IMG/VR virus record: IMGVR_UViG_3300033145_000993
Location: 1 to 44,476 of that record
Reading direction: 5' to 3' (one strand)
Source: a virus
DNA: 44,476 nt
Shown here: in pieces, positions 16,299 to 27,000 of the stretch
Layout: each line of letters begins with the position of its first letter
How positions within the stretch are numbered: position 1 is the stretch's first letter
Notes under the pieces: model-generated
Told to the model about the DNA's origin: nothing
Databases searched by the model: none
Seen by the model: only the letters and a program-made list of their open reading frames with translations
Translations under genes and position numbers: made by a program

Positions 16299-17165
16299 AT
16301 GGCGAGATATGAAGAACTTATGAGGCAGAACATAGCCGATGCAGTGCAGGCTATGCGACTCAAGATGGATTATGATGGCACTGTGACAATTCCTTATGCG
16401 CTTGAGTTGGATAATAACTGGATTGAGCAAGGGATTGATCCTGAGAGGAATTGCTTACTTTGGCTCAACATATTTTTTGAGCACTTTCGGGTGATTCATC
16501 CAGGGTGTATGAGTTGTTGGAAGATCTTTTATAAACCAGCTACGCTTCGGGAACTCTATGAGATCTACGATTTGCAGAAGAAAGGTATCTGGAAGGGCAT
16601 TGTTCCTAGTTGCAAATGCGGAATTGAGAACAGGCCCTATAGTGGGAATCTTGGTGGCTACGCAGCATTTTGGTATAATCCACTCGGATGCGGGTTGAGA
16701 AAGGCAAGGGAAAATCTCAAAAAGCTTCGAAAGATCTTTGGGAAGGATCTGCAGTTGAAACGGGGTTGTACTGAAATGGAGCAGTTTACAGTGAGTCATC
16801 TTGGTATGGATAGCTCTAGGTGGAATGAGCTTATTCCTGCGGCGAAGAAGAAGCTGGAGATGCTTGAACGTACCTTTAGAGTTGATGATTCCTACAAGCG
16901 TTATAATCGGCCTATGCCAGTGAAGGTGAAGACGGAAGCAGCTTGGATTAGACACGCTGCTCATCATGGGGATTTGACCTATCTGTCCTATGTTGAGAAG
17001 GCGCTTATTCCTAGTTTACATATGTATAGAAACTCGATTGATCGGGAGAGGGATATAGATGATGGATATATCTGGAAGCAATATAGTAAGTCCAAGTCAG
17101 GCAGCAAAAGCGGCGGCAGTAGAGACGATGGCAAGCAGGAAGAAGCTATCTTTACAGAACTATAA
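16299..17165 (+). CDS. Cysteine-rich protein of unknown function in the connector block
   Basis: The product has 288 aa. Two cysteine pairs, C70-x-x-C73 (HPGCMSCWK) and C105-x-C107 (CKC), plus C131 and several histidines suggest a metal site. A tail rich in Ser/Gly/Lys (about 262-280) precedes an acidic end. No family is recognised. It lies between the decoration-like and adaptor genes, an unusual place for a metal-binding protein. The downstream gene overlaps it by about 106 bp if the upstream start of that gene is used. Confidence 0.65.
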   Translation: MARYEELMRQNIADAVQAMRLKMDYDGTVTIPYALELDNNWIEQGIDPERNCLLWLNIFFEHFRVIHPGCMSCWKIFYKPATLRELYEIYDLQKKGIWKGIVPSCKCGIENRPYSGNLGGYAAFWYNPLGCGLRKARENLKKLRKIFGKDLQLKRGCTEMEQFTVSHLGMDSSRWNELIPAAKKKLEMLERTFRVDDSYKRYNRPMPVKVKTEAAWIRHAAHHGDLTYLSYVEKALIPSLHMYRNSIDRERDIDDGYIWKQYSKSKSGSKSGGSRDDGKQEEAIFTEL

Positions 17166-17589
17166 GAAGCTGAACGGGGAGATGGTTCCTGATAGAGGCT
17201 TTGTGAAGCAGTTGCAAAAGCTGCATAAGACTTTTCAAGTTGTGTGGGATAATGGCTCAAATGTCTGGGAGATATGGGATTTTCCGGAGAACGTGGAACC
17301 ATACTATGTGATGCGGGTTTGTACTAAGGATAAGACCTATCGAGAACTTGGAACGGACGTCTTGCTCCAGTTACAAAAGAATATCTTCTTTCATAATAAT
17401 CTGACTGCAGATGAGATTTGTGATTATCTCGATGAGCTGGACAGACAGGTGCAAAGGAAGAAGGAACAAGATCTGAGAAATAAGCTTATGGCTATTGCTC
17501 GGGATACTTTCCTACATGTGCAAGGAGTCTTGCAGGTGCAAGTTCCGAGGAAATATCGTATAGAAAGGATGGTGACAAATGCCAGCTAA
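17059..17589 (+). CDS. Hypothetical protein overlapping the cysteine-rich gene
   Basis: The product has 176 aa from the ATG at 17059, which follows GGGAGAGGG. An in-frame ATG at 17128 would cut the overlap to 38 bp and remove 23 residues, and may be the true start. The body has a conserved-looking alpha/beta part (FQVVWDNGSNVWEIWDF, residues 62-78), then a long charged helix (about 118-150). It lies between head and connector genes and is probably a structural or assembly protein. The family is not recognised. Confidence 0.6.
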   Translation: MMDISGSNIVSPSQAAKAAAVETMASRKKLSLQNYKKLNGEMVPDRGFVKQLQKLHKTFQVVWDNGSNVWEIWDFPENVEPYYVMRVCTKDKTYRELGTDVLLQLQKNIFFHNNLTADEICDYLDELDRQVQRKKEQDLRNKLMAIARDTFLHVQGVLQVQVPRKYRIERMVTNAS

Positions 17590-17857
17590 GAAGAATCAAT
17601 ATGAGCCTGTGGAGAAGTTCAAGCTTGGTCCAGAGTTGCTGAAAGTTGCTAAGGCCTATCGCCAACGAGATAAGGTGATAAAGATGCTGCAAGGTGGAAT
17701 TGCACTCAAGACAGGGGAACTGACACAGCTTACGGATGCACTCTTCAAGGTAGAGAATCAGCAAGAGGCTCTCCTGCAGATGGTTCCACCTGAGCAGCCT
17801 GATGTGGAGGGCTTGCCGAGGACTATTGATGCAGAAAGGCTGCAGATTAATTACTAA
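17579..17857 (+). CDS. Small helical protein before the adaptor gene
   Basis: The product has 92 aa, helical and charged at residues 10-70, with a proline-rich acidic end. It overlaps the previous gene by 11 bp and ends 15 bp before the adaptor gene. The ribosome binding site is weak (AAAGGATGG), so translation may be coupled. No family is recognised; the context suggests a connector-assembly role. Confidence 0.6.
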   Translation: MPAKKNQYEPVEKFKLGPELLKVAKAYRQRDKVIKMLQGGIALKTGELTQLTDALFKVENQQEALLQMVPPEQPDVEGLPRTIDAERLQINY

Positions 17858-17872
17858 TAAGAAGGACTTCTT

Positions 17873-18700
17873 ATGGATGCGTATAATGCTAAAGAAGATA
17901 TTCGAGATGTGTTGGGAGAAGCTACGGCGAAGCACTGGCCGGATAGGATGCTGCTCAGCTGTTTGAATAGGAGCCAGCAAAGGCTCTATATGAAGCTGAG
18001 TATGACTCCTGGTGATTGGTTTCTCAAGAGTAAGACACTTACGTTTAGTAGTAGTGTTGCAGAACTGCCTGCGGATTGTGCTAAGCCGGCTTTTCTACGA
18101 CAAGTGGCTAATAAGTATAAGATTCCAATTACACTCAATGCCAGGCAAAGAGATAGTCGAACAATCTGGCCCTATGCAGATGATTATAATAATTCTTATG
18201 AGGCGTTTCTCTATAAGAATACGTTGGAAGTTAACTATACACTGAATGGGAATCTGGATCTGTGGTATGATCAGAGGAATATTAATCTGCATTTTGGAAC
18301 GGCTGCTGCAGGTGGAGCACAGTCGCTTACACTGGATAGTAGCCTACCTCGGAGTTATGAAGATGACTATTATAACGGGCTTTATCTGCTGACGATCAGT
18401 GGTACTGGGAGTGGAACACGCACACTGATTGAGGACTACGATGGTGCTACAGGTGTGCTGACGACAGCGGCAGGGACTTTTAGTAGTGATACTGTCTATG
18501 GACTGGAGACGAATCTGCCCGAGATGGCCTATGATGTGTGGTTAGCTAGAGCCGCTTATATTGCTGCGACAAAGCCGGCGGCTACTGTGGATAAGGATGT
18601 CTATATGATGATTGAGCGAGACCTCCGGAGTGCTGAACTGGTCTTTGAAGATTGGATTAGTACGAGGATTAAGGACACTCAATATATGGTGAGGAACTAA
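17873..18700 (+). CDS. Head-tail adaptor-like protein
   Basis: The product has 275 aa. The N-terminal helix pattern (DIRDVLGEA..KHWPDRMLLSCLN..QQ) and the closing block of helices after VYGLETNLPEMAYDVW resemble adaptor/gatekeeper proteins that bind under the portal in podoviruses, with an inserted beta domain (about 130-215). It follows the connector-block genes and precedes tail-fibre and nozzle genes, in the expected order. The family is inferred from pattern and position. Confidence 0.6.
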   Translation: MDAYNAKEDIRDVLGEATAKHWPDRMLLSCLNRSQQRLYMKLSMTPGDWFLKSKTLTFSSSVAELPADCAKPAFLRQVANKYKIPITLNARQRDSRTIWPYADDYNNSYEAFLYKNTLEVNYTLNGNLDLWYDQRNINLHFGTAAAGGAQSLTLDSSLPRSYEDDYYNGLYLLTISGTGSGTRTLIEDYDGATGVLTTAAGTFSSDTVYGLETNLPEMAYDVWLARAAYIAATKPAATVDKDVYMMIERDLRSAELVFEDWISTRIKDTQYMVRN

Positions 18701-18702
18701 TT

Positions 18703-19359
18703 ATGGCTAAGAAGATAACGGATTTGACAGAACTAACGACTGCGGAAGATGCTGATCTTGTTATTATTCAAGAGGATAGTAGTGGGATTACAAAGAAGCT
18801 GTCAGCTTCTAATCTAGCAGCTTATATCAAGACTAATTTCGGTATCACAAGTTTTATTGAGACGCTGCTAGATGATGCTGATGCAGCAACAGCTCGTGCT
18901 ACACTTGGAGCGCAGGCTAGTGATGCACAATTAACTGATGTGGCTGCTCTGACTCCAACTGATGGCTTGTTTATAGTCGGTAATGGCACAAACTTTATTG
19001 GTGAGAGTGGTGCAACTGCTCGTTCTTCTATGGGAGCAGCAGAGCAGGGCGGTGAGGATCAGATCAAAGCATGGATTAACTTTAATGGCACGGGGACTAT
19101 AGCGATTCGTGACAGCTTTAATGTTACCTCTATTACAGATAATGGAACGGGTGATTATACTGTTACATGGGATACTGACTTTGCAAATAGTAATTATGCA
19201 GTAGTTGGTACCTGTATGACAAGTGGTGGTCATGAACGAGTTGTTAATGTGAAGGAGAGTACTGGTGCTGTTGGTTCTGTAATAATCACTGTAAAAGGTG
19301 GAGACGGCGTTAATATAGATGTCAATAACATAAGCCTTATTGCAATAGGAGATCAATAA
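18703..19359 (+). CDS. Short tail fibre / appendage protein
   Basis: The product has 218 aa. Residues about 55-110 contain the ALTPTDG.FIVGNGTNF..ESGATAR pattern found in phage tail fibre shafts. Residues about 120-218 form a beta-rich tip starting IKAWINFNGTGTIAI with the following ..YTVTWDT.FANSNYAV pattern often seen at fibre C-termini. The N-terminus (KKITDLTELT) resembles particle-attachment segments. The stop overlaps the next start (TAATG). Confidence 0.75.
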   Translation: MAKKITDLTELTTAEDADLVIIQEDSSGITKKLSASNLAAYIKTNFGITSFIETLLDDADAATARATLGAQASDAQLTDVAALTPTDGLFIVGNGTNFIGESGATARSSMGAAEQGGEDQIKAWINFNGTGTIAIRDSFNVTSITDNGTGDYTVTWDTDFANSNYAVVGTCMTSGGHERVVNVKESTGAVGSVIITVKGGDGVNIDVNNISLIAIGDQ

Positions 19360-19736
19360 TGAAAGTACGAGTACTTTATAAAGCGGATAAGTCAGTATCG
19401 GTTATTCATCCTGTTCCAAAATCACGCAAGAAGGGCGAAACAGAAGAGGACTGGCTTAAAAGAGTATTCGCCAAGTCAACTCCGGAAGGTGCAACCTATG
19501 ATGATATAGATGAATCAGAATTGCCTGATCGTGCAACTCGTATGGCATGGGAAGGTACGCTAGGCAAAGGTGTTGTAGTGAATACTACTAAACTACAGAA
19601 GGTTCAAGAACAGAAGCTGCATGAGGAAGAAATTAGTAAGAAGATAGCGGCTAAGCAACGAGCAGAGGCTATAGCAGATTTGAAGAATGAAGGTAAACTC
19701 CCAGCTGACTTCACAGATAATTTGAGCAAACTATGA
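19359..19736 (+). CDS. Conserved small fibre-associated protein
   Basis: The product has 125 aa. The pattern VSVIHPVPKSR, then EEDWLKRVFAKSTPEG, then ESELPDRATRMAWEG is common to small phage proteins encoded next to tail fibres; a lysine-rich helix forms the C-terminal third. These are often taken to be assembly or chaperone-type proteins, but the role is not proven. It overlaps both neighbours (TAATG at its start and ATGA at its end), showing tight coupling with the fibre and nozzle genes. Confidence 0.65.
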   Translation: MKVRVLYKADKSVSVIHPVPKSRKKGETEEDWLKRVFAKSTPEGATYDDIDESELPDRATRMAWEGTLGKGVVVNTTKLQKVQEQKLHEEEISKKIAAKQRAEAIADLKNEGKLPADFTDNLSKL

Positions 19737-22210
19737 AAGCAATTATTAAGAAAGAGAATTTGATTGGTAAGTATTTGCCTTTTGAACAGCAGACAGAGCT
19801 TCCGCTCGGGAGTATCGCTAGTGGACTGAATATGCTCCGCAAGGGCTTGTTTGGTGGCTGGAAACCGAGAAAGGGTTATACACTTATCAATACATCCGCT
19901 ACTGGAGCGGAAATAATTTCACTGCATAGGTATGTGAATCCACACTACGGAGATTTTCACTTATTTGCTCAGATGGGAGCGGGACTTTATTCACTTAGTA
20001 CTGCTGCAGAGAACTTGATCACTGCTAGTGGGGAGCTTATTACTACTGCGGATGGTGAAATCCTACTCGTTACAGTAGATGCAAAACCTCTTGATCAACG
20101 TGTATCGCTTGGTAGCTCATTAAAGACTGTAGGTGAGACACCAGGCTTCAGTTGCGTGGTAGGTACGAATTGGATCTATGCTGATGGATCAAGTAGACCA
20201 CTTATCTATGGAGGTATACAGCCCTTTTGTGATGGCTTTATGGTCTATGATGGAGCAACAGGCTCCTATGTAGATTATACCGATAAGGTGGTAGATGCTT
20301 CTGATACAAGTTATGGTGTAGTCACTGCTCATGCAGATACTGTCTACTACGTTGGTATGAAAGAGCGTGGAACGGCTATAACACTCAATGTTAAGAAGGC
20401 GAATACGGCTGCAGTAACAGCAACTGTCAAGACATTCCGCAGTGGAAGCTGGACAGATGTTAGTGCTACAGATGGAACGAAGACGACGAATACTCATGAC
20501 ACATCTGGTAGTCTCAGTTGGGCCAGTTCATCAGATGATATAATGACAGTGCTGGGCAATAGGCAGCTATACTGGTATCAAGTGAGCTTCAGCGGAGCAC
20601 CAACGGAGATAGAAGTTTCATCTTGCTGGGTTGAATGGCCCATATCTCATCTGACTAATAAGTGGGACGGAGCTTGGAGAAGTCCATCTGGAGCACTCTT
20701 CTATGATCATAGTGCAACAGAATATATAGACAAGCTCGGCTCCGTAACTGATGATGCACAGTCTACCTATATGGATATATCCTCTATGCAGATAGAGGAT
20801 TATATCTACGTGAAGACTGTTGAGCGTGTGTTGGGCTTCGGCTTTACAATGGTTGAAGATAATATTAATACTGCAGCACAGAAAGTTGATCTCATTGAGT
20901 GTATGACATCTGCGGGCTGGGCTTCTGTCGGAGCCTTTACAGATAAGACACTAGATAGCACAGGGACAAAGAGCTTTGCACAGACTGGAACACTATGGAT
21001 TACGAATGCTTATAGTCCACAGGAATCAACACTCCTTGGAGATGATACACCAGGCTATTGGTATAGAATCTCCCTCGATGGAGCATTATCCGCAACTGTG
21101 CAGGTGGCGGAAATATACTATGCAAGTTGGCCAGAGACACTAAATGAATACACAGGCTGTGTGGAGTTCCTTGGTAAGCTTGCCCTGTGGGGAGACGTTC
21201 GTTATGCAAATAGGCTTCTGCTTTCTGACTACGATCGACCAGACTTCTTATGCAACACTGTGGAGCGCTACTCTCCACCATTCGGAGCAATTGATCCAAT
21301 CCTCAACTGTGCTGTTGTGGGAGATTATATCGTTGTCTATAAGGAACGAGGCATCTTCCTATGGGATGGAGCTGCTTCTCAACCTCTCACAGTTAGCTCC
21401 TCCATTGGTATAGCCAGTTCAAAGTCATTAGCCATCATCTCCTCGGGTGATCGAACACTCAAGGAGAATGAATCAAGACTCATCTTAATGCATCAGAATC
21501 GAGAAGGTGTTTACAAACTCGCAATAAGTGGAAGTAGTTTCTTAATGACTAAGGTAGATGAGCAGATTAGGAACTATTTCCTGCCCGCAGAGTCAGAATA
21601 CATTGGAGATGTTCATATTACTAATCTGCAAGCATGTTATGAGAAAACAACTGACACTTATCGTCTGTTCCTTCCTGATAGAGTGCTTGCTTATTCTATA
21701 GGAACTATGGAATGGCTACCACCTTGGGAATATGAACTCGTGCCTAATACAATGCTAGATACAATCGGTCCAGACGATGAGCATCTAGTAGTAGCAGGGA
21801 CAAATGGTGGCTTTATACAACGAATGGAGCTAGTAGCGTCTGATCGAGACAGCAGTAATGCAGAAGTAGCTATTGAGCATAAGCTTAAAACTCGACCGAT
21901 CTACTCATCTGTTGAGAACATTCCTGCCATCACTGGTCTACTGCGTAAGACCTGGCTTGAGCTGGCAACGGATAGTGGAACAATCACCTATAAGCTGTAT
22001 AAGAATCATGCTACAAGTGGAGCAGAAGTTGCTGAACCGGATGCAGCTAGTCTTATAGAAAGTGGCAAGTCTGTAAAGGTTCAGCGCTTTGATCATAGTT
22101 TGGAAGATACAATCTGCTTCCAAGCGGAGTTAATAAGTAATACTATAGGACAACAGATGGAAGTCTACAGCATTACTTATCAGCTTGAACAAATAAGAAC
22201 AGTTATCTAA
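19733..22210 (+). CDS. Tail nozzle / tubular tail protein-like
   Basis: The product has 825 aa, beta-rich throughout. The N-terminal block GSIASGLNMLRKGLFGGWKP then RKGYTLI matches the GlN...KRpG signature that opens podovirus tail nozzle and tubular-B-type proteins, which form the distal tube. Repeated SWT/VSWP segments suggest inserted beta domains. The position after adaptor and fibre genes and before the internal proteins fits. It begins four bases inside the previous gene (ATGA). Confidence 0.65.
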   Translation: MKAIIKKENLIGKYLPFEQQTELPLGSIASGLNMLRKGLFGGWKPRKGYTLINTSATGAEIISLHRYVNPHYGDFHLFAQMGAGLYSLSTAAENLITASGELITTADGEILLVTVDAKPLDQRVSLGSSLKTVGETPGFSCVVGTNWIYADGSSRPLIYGGIQPFCDGFMVYDGATGSYVDYTDKVVDASDTSYGVVTAHADTVYYVGMKERGTAITLNVKKANTAAVTATVKTFRSGSWTDVSATDGTKTTNTHDTSGSLSWASSSDDIMTVLGNRQLYWYQVSFSGAPTEIEVSSCWVEWPISHLTNKWDGAWRSPSGALFYDHSATEYIDKLGSVTDDAQSTYMDISSMQIEDYIYVKTVERVLGFGFTMVEDNINTAAQKVDLIECMTSAGWASVGAFTDKTLDSTGTKSFAQTGTLWITNAYSPQESTLLGDDTPGYWYRISLDGALSATVQVAEIYYASWPETLNEYTGCVEFLGKLALWGDVRYANRLLLSDYDRPDFLCNTVERYSPPFGAIDPILNCAVVGDYIVVYKERGIFLWDGAASQPLTVSSSIGIASSKSLAIISSGDRTLKENESRLILMHQNREGVYKLAISGSSFLMTKVDEQIRNYFLPAESEYIGDVHITNLQACYEKTTDTYRLFLPDRVLAYSIGTMEWLPPWEYELVPNTMLDTIGPDDEHLVVAGTNGGFIQRMELVASDRDSSNAEVAIEHKLKTRPIYSSVENIPAITGLLRKTWLELATDSGTITYKLYKNHATSGAEVAEPDAASLIESGKSVKVQRFDHSLEDTICFQAELISNTIGQQMEVYSITYQLEQIRTVI

Positions 22211-22220
22211 AGGAGCTATT

Positions 22221-22703
22221 ATGGCAAGTTATAGTGATCTTGGCAGTTTCATGCCCAGCAAGTCTGCCTATGTTAATCCAGGAGAGTATGAAGCAGCACA
22301 GAGAAATATTGCACTTCAGAAAGGCACCTACATGAGTGAAATGGACGCTCGCTATGCCCAGATAGATGAGGCTGCGAGGCAGTTCGATCTTGGTCTTGGA
22401 CTTGAGCAACAGAAGTTCGATTTCACATCTGATCTGCAGACTAAGCAATTTCTCGAAACTATGCGTGAGTTCGATATTAACGCAGCTCTCAAAGGAAGAG
22501 AACTTGGTCTTACTGGAAAGCAATTAGATTTGATGGGAGAGGGACTATCTCACGATGAGATGTTTGACTGGATAGGACTCGGAATAGATGTTTTCAAACC
22601 AGGATCAGAAGGCGGAAGCATTTGGGATAGTCTAACAGATGTAGCTGGTGATGCTTGGGATGTAGCTACGGGCGCTTGGGACACAGTTACAGATTGGTTT
22701 TAA
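22221..22703 (+). CDS. Putative internal virion / ejection protein, small
   Basis: The product has 160 aa; AAAGGAG precedes the ATG. It is helical and Gln/Glu-rich in the first two thirds. The tail contains amphipathic repeats DSLTDVAGDAWDVATGAWD (about 139-157), as in membrane-interacting ejection proteins. It comes just before two larger internal proteins and is separated from them by repeat copy 5. The family is not recognised; the assignment is from composition and position. Confidence 0.6.
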   Translation: MASYSDLGSFMPSKSAYVNPGEYEAAQRNIALQKGTYMSEMDARYAQIDEAARQFDLGLGLEQQKFDFTSDLQTKQFLETMREFDINAALKGRELGLTGKQLDLMGEGLSHDEMFDWIGLGIDVFKPGSEGGSIWDSLTDVAGDAWDVATGAWDTVTDWF

Positions 22704-22705
22704 AC

Positions 22706-22736
22706 GAGATGGTGTTCAAATTTTGAACGACATCTC
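22706..22736. repeat. 31-bp palindromic repeat, copy 5
   Basis: The left arm is GAGATGGT and the core GTTCAAATTTTGAAC. It begins 3 bp after the previous stop and is followed by ATAATAAGTGGAG and the start at 22755. TAATAA sits 17 bp after the TTCAAA of the core. Confidence 0.93.
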
Positions 22737-22754
22737 ATAATAAGTGGAGTTAAT

Positions 22755-24071
22755 ATGCCTGGACAATTCTATCAACAAGCAATGGCGAGACTACAGCAGG
22801 ATAGGAATAATTATGCTGCTATGCAGTTGTATTTGCGGAAGCAAGAAGCTGAGAAGCAGAAGGATCTAGCAGCGAAGCAATTCCAGCGAGCCAATATGAT
22901 CTTTAATCATATTGCATCATCACTGGAAGGCGCAAGTCCTGAGACGGCAAAGTATCTGCTCAGCGAATTTTCGGAGAGTATGAAATATCTTGAACGAGCT
23001 GCTCCGAATCTGGCTAAGGCGCTACAGGTAGCTGATCCAAATCGACTCATGAAGCTTAAGAATAAGGCTTGGGTAACTAATAATCCACCTCCACAAAGAT
23101 TGCCTGATGACTATAAGATTGAAAATGATCCTATGAAGGCGATTAATTATACTGTGGAATCATTGCGCTATAAGCAGTCTCATGCGAAGCAAGTGCTTGG
23201 AAGAGAGTTACCTATTCAAGGCTATCATCATGTAGGCGGTAAGTATGGAGTGTATATTAAGCCAGATGGGAGTTATCAGCCAGTCGACTGGGATATGATA
23301 AATGAGGATCCAGTTCTGACTGAGCATAGGCAGAAACATGGACTTAGCTATATGGAACTGATGACTAATGGTGGAAAGTATAATACTAAGACTCACACAC
23401 TGATGTATACTGATAAGAATGGAGAGAGCTATCAAGAGGTGTGGGAGACTAGTGATAATATATTCGGAACGAGTAAGCCGACTAAGCTCATTGGTCGTCC
23501 GAGACAACTGGGTGGAACTAAGCCTACTCATGGAGAACCGCCTATTCCTAGTGAACGTGCAAAGAACTTCCTCATTGCACTGCAAGCAAATCGGACACCG
23601 AAGCCTGATGAAGATCCAGAATTGCGAGCATTTTTCAAGTCTCTTGAACCTATCTCGAAGGATCTCTATAAGAAGTGGACAAAGGCAGATGGTATTAAGA
23701 AGGTGCAGATTGAGGATAAGTATTTTAATATTCTTGAAGACAGATTCCGCTCAATAGCTGGAGCAGGATATAGTCTTGTATTCGTTGCGCCTGATGAGAA
23801 TGGAGCCCTTGTACGAGATTGGCATCTACTGGGAGACGGGCTTAAGCTTGCTGATGGTGTGCAAGTTATTCCGATTTATGGTAGTAGAGAGTTTCTTAAA
23901 ACTGCAGATGGAATCGGTATACAGTTTATTATTGATCGTGCTAATAATCGAGCATATTTCACTAATGGACAACTGGTTCCTGGTGGGACAGTTAAGAGTG
24001 CTCAGGAACTAGCTGGATCAATGACACTCAAGCAATGGCAGGCGTATACAAGACGAGGAGAAGTTGAATGA
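22755..24071 (+). CDS. Putative internal virion protein
   Basis: The product has 438 aa; GTGGAG precedes the ATG. The N-terminal 110 residues are a charged helix (coiled-coil-like, with QLYLRKQEAEKQKDLAAKQF). The middle and C-terminal parts are mixed, with no recognised catalytic motif. Its position before the 1081-aa protein matches the ejection-protein genes of podoviruses. The stop overlaps the next start (ATGA). The function is inferred from context only. Confidence 0.6.
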   Translation: MPGQFYQQAMARLQQDRNNYAAMQLYLRKQEAEKQKDLAAKQFQRANMIFNHIASSLEGASPETAKYLLSEFSESMKYLERAAPNLAKALQVADPNRLMKLKNKAWVTNNPPPQRLPDDYKIENDPMKAINYTVESLRYKQSHAKQVLGRELPIQGYHHVGGKYGVYIKPDGSYQPVDWDMINEDPVLTEHRQKHGLSYMELMTNGGKYNTKTHTLMYTDKNGESYQEVWETSDNIFGTSKPTKLIGRPRQLGGTKPTHGEPPIPSERAKNFLIALQANRTPKPDEDPELRAFFKSLEPISKDLYKKWTKADGIKKVQIEDKYFNILEDRFRSIAGAGYSLVFVAPDENGALVRDWHLLGDGLKLADGVQVIPIYGSREFLKTADGIGIQFIIDRANNRAYFTNGQLVPGGTVKSAQELAGSMTLKQWQAYTRRGEVE

Positions 24072-27000
24072 GACTCATTGTTGAACAAAAGCAAGCAGGG
24101 CAAGTAGAAGGTCAAGTAGCTATTCCGAAAATGACTCTGAAAGTTGCCGGACAGAAATCTGCTGTGAAGATTCCACCTAAGCCAAAGGATTTGCGTACTG
24201 GCTGGGAAAAACATTGGCAGGAGATGGCCGATGAGATTAATAGCTCACAGTATTCTCCCTATGCTATAGCAGCGCAGCAGTCTACTGGTCGAGGAGGCTT
24301 ATCTGGTGTGCGTTCTCCTGCTGCTATTGGGCCGAGACAAATTGCCAGCACACTAAGCTGGATTCCTTTCGCAAAATATGTTGTGCCAGAAGAAGCTATG
24401 AAACTGTCTGAGATGGATGCGAGTGAGCGAAACAGTGCTCTTGCTTGGGAAGCGGTGGGACTTGGGCTTATGACTATGGGACCGCTCATCAGTAAGTATG
24501 GAGGAAAGGCAGTTAACGGGCTTCAGAACTATCTGAAAAAGCGCAGCCTGTTGAAACTTGAGCCTGTTGAAGATGCTCTGCATAAGCTGGGCCAGAAAGG
24601 TGGTGTCTGGAAGGGATATGACTATCGGACAGAAGCGGCGAACAGACTACGTAATATGGGTTTCGCTACAGATGAGGCCAGTGCCATAGCAGATACTATA
24701 GCTACTGGTAGTGCTGATGATGTAGGATTACGGGCACTCGCTTGGGAGAAGGGTGATAAGCTGTCGAAGGCTTGGAAGAAGAATATTGGCCAGATTGGAG
24801 AAAAGATTGAGAATCCAGATGGAGCTACGCTTCTACGCAGACAGTTGACACTTTCTGATAGCATTCAGCAAACAACTAAGCCTGAGAATGTGCATAGCTA
24901 CTGGGCAAGGAAGCTCTACAAGGAGAACTTGAAGCGCTCTAAGGTTTCACCTAATGTGCATCATCTAGACAATATGATTCATGAGTATGTAGGCAGAGTC
25001 TATGGAACGGAGATGGCGAGTAAGTTGGATCTTGGTTATATTAGTGAGAGTGAAATGGCCAATCTCGTTAGTAGTCTCTTCACCACTAGAGGAAAGCGGA
25101 CAATCAGTATGATGCATCGTCTCGGTATGTCAGATTATCTCCTCCCTTGGATGATGCCAGAGAGGTTTGTCTATGGAGCAGGAGAAGCTGTTTATCATAC
25201 TAAGTCTAAGGTGTTTGATAAGCTACTAGCTGCACAACGAGCGGCTAATGGTTATCGTGTAGATCTTGGTAATACTTTTATGACTATGCTTCAACAACGA
25301 GGCTTCGGGAAGATTGTTAAGAAGAGTACGGGTAGCTGGACTTTTAAACCGAACAAGGCACTCTATAATGATAAGACACTCGATGGAGCGAAGGAAGTAT
25401 TGAGGAAGATCGACGATATTGCTGAAGCAGGTCGACGAGGAAAAGTGATTGATACAACAGAGGCTAGAGCACAGATCAATCAGCTGCTCAACAAGCTGAA
25501 GGAAGATAGTCCAACTGTATTCGAACTTGTTGATCTGACACATAGTTTTACAGATGTACTCTATAAGGATATGCTCCAGCAATATGTGCCGAAGATAGTT
25601 AATAGACTTCCACTCAATCAGCAAGGCAGAGCCTATATTAGTCAAATGACTAAGCTTTGGGGAACTCGTGCGGAGCAGCTCTTTAGTACTGCAAGTAGTG
25701 CTAATGCGACGGAGAAGATTAGCTTTACGAAGAAGCTTCTTGCAGATTTTCGAAAAGCTATAAAGAAACCGGAGTTTTATGATAATCTAACTAAGAGCCA
25801 GCAAGCATTAGTCGATAATACACTCAGTGGACTGACGTATGGTGGGAAGAGTCATCTTGCTATGCCTGCTTATCTTGAAGGCTACATGCCGAGAGTGCCT
25901 ATGCGTGGAGAACAGTTTGCAGGCTATGCCAAGAGCGCACTCGTAGGAAAAGCGAGTTATACCTATCGGAGAAAGCAACAGGGTGCTGGGCAGCTCGTAG
26001 AAACCTTCCAGGAGATGATTGGGGCTAGGATAGGAGCTCAGGCTAAGCAAATGCACTTCTACCACGAGGCGGGTGATGTTATTGATTATGCTCGAACGTT
26101 GCCAGATGCCTGGAGAGCCCATACAGATTTTACTATCAGTCGAATGATTGGCCAGCCAAGCAACTGGGATCACAAGGTAGCCACAGTGCTGAGCAAGATC
26201 CCGGGTACAGGTAGTTGGGATGAATATCGAGCAATGAAAGCGGCTAAGACAATCACTGGCATGCAGTACGCTGGCTTACTTGGTCTCCGGCCATTCGCAG
26301 TATTTCGTAATCTTACCCAGCCACTTCTCATGACTCCTCCAGAGATGGGTGGAGGCGTTCGAGATGTAGCAAGTCTTGTTCGAGGTCTTGGACGGGTGGC
26401 AGATCCTAAACACAGAAAATACATCCAGGAAATAGGAGCTATAACAGACTTCCTACCTGATCAGCAAGTTCGCCCACTCTTACCTAAGCTCGGTATAGGT
26501 GCTCAGTGGAATAACATACGAGATGCTTTCTTATACTTCTATCGTAATTCAGACAAGTTTAATCGCTATTGGTCTGGAGCAGCGGCTATAGAGAAGTGGA
26601 ATTGGGCAACTGGGCAGACAGGAGAAATCAAGCATCTGGGAAGTTTTATGAAGAAGCTTGGTCTCAGACATAGATCAAAGGCAATGCAGACGGAGATTAG
26701 GAATTTGCTTGAGCTCGGACGCATAGACGAGGCAAAGAAGCTCTTCGTCAGGGATGTTATAGAAAATACGCAATATATCTACAATACGGCTAATTCACCC
26801 AGCCTGATGGGTAGTGGTGGCGCACAACGTTTAGTAAGCAGCTTCAACAGTTGGTGGATGAACTATGGTGCTGCTGTGAGTCGCTGGGCAACTACTGGCC
26901 AGGCATCAGATCGTATCAAGCGCATTGGGATGGGTATGCTAACAGCAGCGGCTACGGAACAACTACTCGAATCCTGGGCAGGTAGGAGAACGGCTATACG

